From Acholeplasmatales bacterium (GTDB taxonomy: Bacteria; Bacillota_I; Bacilli_A; Acholeplasmatales; Anaeroplasmataceae), in NCBI GenBank assembly GCA_900770055.1, contig CAAGJD010000066.1:1-7149 (forward strand): a stretch of 7,149 nt of DNA, in the 5' to 3' direction. Made by a program: the position numbers and the translations under genes. Below, in pieces: positions 5,362-7,149 of this stretch; within the stretch, counting starts at the first letter, position 1, and each line of letters begins with the position of its first letter. The notes under the pieces are model-generated. The model was given only the letters and a program-made list of their open reading frames with translations, made no database searches and was not told the DNA's origin.

Positions 5362-6039
5362 TTATCTATCAACCTTTTCGTATGTTCTATCATAATTGAT
5401 GAAGCCTAAAATACATCCGATTATAGGACAAACCATTGATACAATAATAGATGCAAATGAGAAATAGATATCACTGTCTTTAATTTTGTCCATTGTATCA
5501 CCATCTAAGGAAATACCTACATCAACAATTTCAACTGCATCGTCATAACTCATGCCTTGATTTATCAATTCATTTAGAGCGTCTCTAAATTCATGGAAAC
5601 CTTTAGTAAATACATATAACGCATAAAGATATAGAACACCGGCAACGATAATAACTAGTGTACATAATGAACTCATAATAACTGAACCTAAATTCTTCTT
5701 ACCCATTAATTGAACACCAGTAAATATATTAAGAATACCAAATAGCATTAGCACAAATAACGCAATTCCTGAATAATCAAATTTGAAATTCATATAATAA
5801 GAATCTAGACCAGTTTTATATTCAGTATAACGAATTACGCTAGAATGGATACCTAAGCAGAAACCGATAAATAAGCCTGGGACCATAATTAATAGTCCAG
5901 CTGCTTTCATATTATTATATTTAAATGATGTAATAAAATCATATCCAAGATTTCTTAAAAATGTTAGAAACATTTTTAGCACTTTTAAGAATGGATTTTC
6001 TTTTTGAGGTACATCTTCATAACGATTTTGATTGTCCAT
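5362..6039 (-). CDS. Unrecognised four-helix membrane protein, 225 aa
   Basis: I do not recognise a named family. The 225 residues hold a short polar N-terminus with an amphipathic stretch (about 17-43), then four likely membrane helices at about 45-66, 90-112, 118-145 and 190-214. The Lys-rich link 113-117 and the basic N-terminus suggest that both ends are cytoplasmic. The long 146-189 loop would then be outside and is strongly acidic (about a dozen Asp/Glu). There is no EAA loop as in MalF/MalG-type permeases, no signal peptide and no enzymatic motif. The start is set by a strong AAGGAGGT (6047-6054), 7 bases upstream, which overlaps the stop codon of the ABC ATPase gene. Tight spacing on both sides (13 and 2 bases) points to co-transcription with the ATPase and the polygalacturonase. 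It may be an accessory or partner of the transporter, but that is a guess from position. Confidence 0.85.
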   Translation of the reverse strand: MDNQNRYEDVPQKENPFLKVLKMFLTFLRNLGYDFITSFKYNNMKAAGLLIMVPGLFIGFCLGIHSSVIRYTEYKTGLDSYYMNFKFDYSGIALFVLMLFGILNIFTGVQLMGKKNLGSVIMSSLCTLVIIVAGVLYLYALYVFTKGFHEFRDALNELINQGMSYDDAVEIVDVGISLDGDTMDKIKDSDIYFSFASIIVSMVCPIIGCILGFINYDRTYEKVDR

Positions 6040-6046
6040 TATTCAT

Positions 6047-6054
6047 ACCTCCTT
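6047..6054 (-). promoter_or_regulatory. Strong ribosome binding site overlapping the ABC ATPase stop codon
   Basis: AAGGAGGT on the minus strand, 7 bases before the ATG at 6037-6039. It shares its first bases with the TAA stop of the preceding gene. It selects this ATG over an out-of-frame ATG at 6043-6045, which lies too close to the site. Confidence 0.8.
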
Positions 6055-7149
6055 ATCTTATTCTCTTTGTTGTTTCAACATCAAAGAAATGTGCTTTTTC
6101 CATCTCGAAACAAATCTTTAAATCTTTATCAACAATAGGATCACGAGTATATACCTTAGAAATTAGGGAAACTTCACCTAAATTAGCATATATTAATGTA
6201 TAAGCACCTAAGAACTCATTATAATCCACTACAGCATCAAATGTTGATTCTGGATTTTTAGAAATATATTCATCACTGATTTGAATGTATTCTGGACGAA
6301 TAGCCATCTTAACATTCTTGCCATAATAGCTACCTAAAATATCATGATGATGTTGAGTTAACTTAAATTTGAAGCCTTGATTTTCAATGAAATATTCACC
6401 ATCTTCATCAATTACTCCATCAAAGAAATTCATTGGTGGTGTACCGATAAAGCCTGCAACAAACAGATTTTCTGGATTATCAAACATTTCCTTTGGTGTA
6501 GCTATTTGTTGAACATAACCATCTTTCATAACTACGATTCTAGTAGCTAATGTTAATGCTTCAATTTGGTCATGAGTAACATAAACGAATGTTGCGTTTA
6601 ATCTCTCATGTAATTGCATAATTTCTTTTCTCATTGAACCACGTAATTTTGCATCTAGATTAGATAATGGTTCATCTAATAAGAATACAACTGGGTCACG
6701 TACTATTGCACGTCCACAAGCAACACGTTGACGTTGACCACCTGATAATTGTTTAGGCTTTCTATTTAAATATGGAACTAAACCTAAAATTTCAGCAGCC
6801 TTCATAACTCTTGCGTGGATTTCAACAGGATCTACTTTACGAATAGTTAAAGAGAAAGCCATGTTATGATAAACTGTCATATGTGCATATAGCGCATAAT
6901 TTTGGAATACCATCGCAATATCTCTATCTTTAGGAGCAACGTTATTAACCTTTTTACCATTAATAATTAAGTCACCATTAGAGATTTCCTCAAGACCTGC
7001 AATCATACGTAATGTAGTAGACTTACCACATCCTGAAGGTCCAACGAAGATGATAAATTCCTTGTCTTCTACTTCAAGGTTGAAATCCTTAACAGCTTCA
7101 AAACCGTTTGGATATACTTTGCAAATGTTCTTCAATGATAAACTTGCCA
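6053..7149 (-). CDS. Sugar ABC importer ATPase, MsmX/UgpC/MalK type (5' end cut by one base)
   Basis: ATP-hydrolysing subunit of a carbohydrate ABC importer (CUT1 type), acting at the cytoplasmic face of the membrane. Numbering from the inferred full start, it shows Walker A GPSGCGKST (37-45), the Q-loop (VFQNYALYAHMTV, Gln83), the signature LSGGQ (135-139), Walker B FLLDEP (156-161), D-loop SNLD (163-166) and switch His193. A C-terminal MalK-like regulatory/TOBE region with the family's IRPE motif (284-287) follows. The frame stays open to the window edge: upstream of the TTG at 7133-7135 it reads A-S-L-S, preceded by a codon ending in TG. The family normally begins M-A-S-L-x-L-K-N, so the true start is very probably an ATG whose first base is 7150, giving 365 residues. 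In Bacillus, MsmX-type ATPases serve several sugar importers, so the substrate cannot be read from this subunit. It heads the visible cluster and ends 13 bases before the next gene. Confidence 0.95.
   Translation of the reverse strand, partial: ASLSLKNICKVYPNGFEAVKDFNLEVEDKEFIIFVGPSGCGKSTTLRMIAGLEEISNGDLIINGKKVNNVAPKDRDIAMVFQNYALYAHMTVYHNMAFSLTIRKVDPVEIHARVMKAAEILGLVPYLNRKPKQLSGGQRQRVACGRAIVRDPVVFLLDEPLSNLDAKLRGSMRKEIMQLHERLNATFVYVTHDQIEALTLATRIVVMKDGYVQQIATPKEMFDNPENLFVAGFIGTPPMNFFDGVIDEDGEYFIENQGFKFKLTQHHHDILGSYYGKNVKMAIRPEYIQISDEYISKNPESTFDAVVDYNEFLGAYTLIYANLGEVSLISKVYTRDPIVDKDLKICFEMEKAHFFDVETTKRIR

Noticed and set aside
4775..6039. The two membrane proteins as MalF/MalG-type permease pair
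   Set aside because: They have four helices each rather than six or more, are shorter than usual permeases and lack the EAA loop that docks to the ATPase.
5961..6203. Plus-strand open frame of 80 codons
   Set aside because: It spans the junction of two minus-strand genes and their strong ribosome binding site, with no supporting motif.
1..7149. Mobile elements, CRISPR arrays, tRNA or rRNA genes, long repeats
   Set aside because: None seen on either strand; the window is almost fully occupied by tightly packed minus-strand genes of even base composition.

Overview
The window comes from an AT-rich, low-GC Gram-positive bacterium. Every gene lies on the minus strand, so the biological reading direction is from 7149 down to 1. 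TGA is used as a stop codon (atpI), so the code is standard and not the Mycoplasma code. The gene order rpiB-upp-atpZ/I-atpB-atpE-atpF is a condensed form of the Bacillus-type locus. Subunits b and c of the ATP synthase carry N-terminal extensions. Together these suggest an anaerobic, fermentative member of the Bacilli/Erysipelotrichia/Mollicutes side of the Firmicutes, such as an Acholeplasma- or RF39-like gut lineage. That placement is inference.

Upstream cluster (7149 to 3223): a MsmX/UgpC-type sugar-importer ATPase, two unrecognised four-helix membrane proteins, and an intracellular family GH28 polygalacturonase with an N-terminal FN3-like domain. The genes are 13, 2 and 1 bases apart, so they look like one transcript. 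It ends at a clear intrinsic terminator (3181-3208). The simplest reading is a carbohydrate (pectin oligomer) uptake and breakdown unit, but no substrate-binding protein or MalF/MalG-type permease lies in the window.

Boundary (3073-3222): terminator of the first unit, then an extended -10 promoter (TGGTATAAT) for the second.

Downstream cluster (3072 to 1): rpiB (ribose-5-phosphate isomerase B), upp (uracil phosphoribosyltransferase), then the start of the F-type ATP synthase operon: atpZ-like, atpI, atpB (a), atpE (c) and the first 116 codons of atpF (b). The first five genes abut or overlap. RpiB feeds ribose-5-phosphate, the PRPP precursor, and Upp uses PRPP to make UMP; the rest builds the membrane rotor-stator.

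The most interesting point is the c subunit. It has a Na+-type ion site in which the usual glutamine is replaced by a second glutamate (E49 plus E82, with V80 and T83), the rare two-carboxylate arrangement known from Fusobacterium. Other points are the two co-transcribed unknown membrane proteins, a Gly-to-Phe change in the RpiB active-site loop, and a small hairpin just before atpF. No mobile element, CRISPR array, tRNA or rRNA was seen, and no gene-free stretch exceeds 150 bases.
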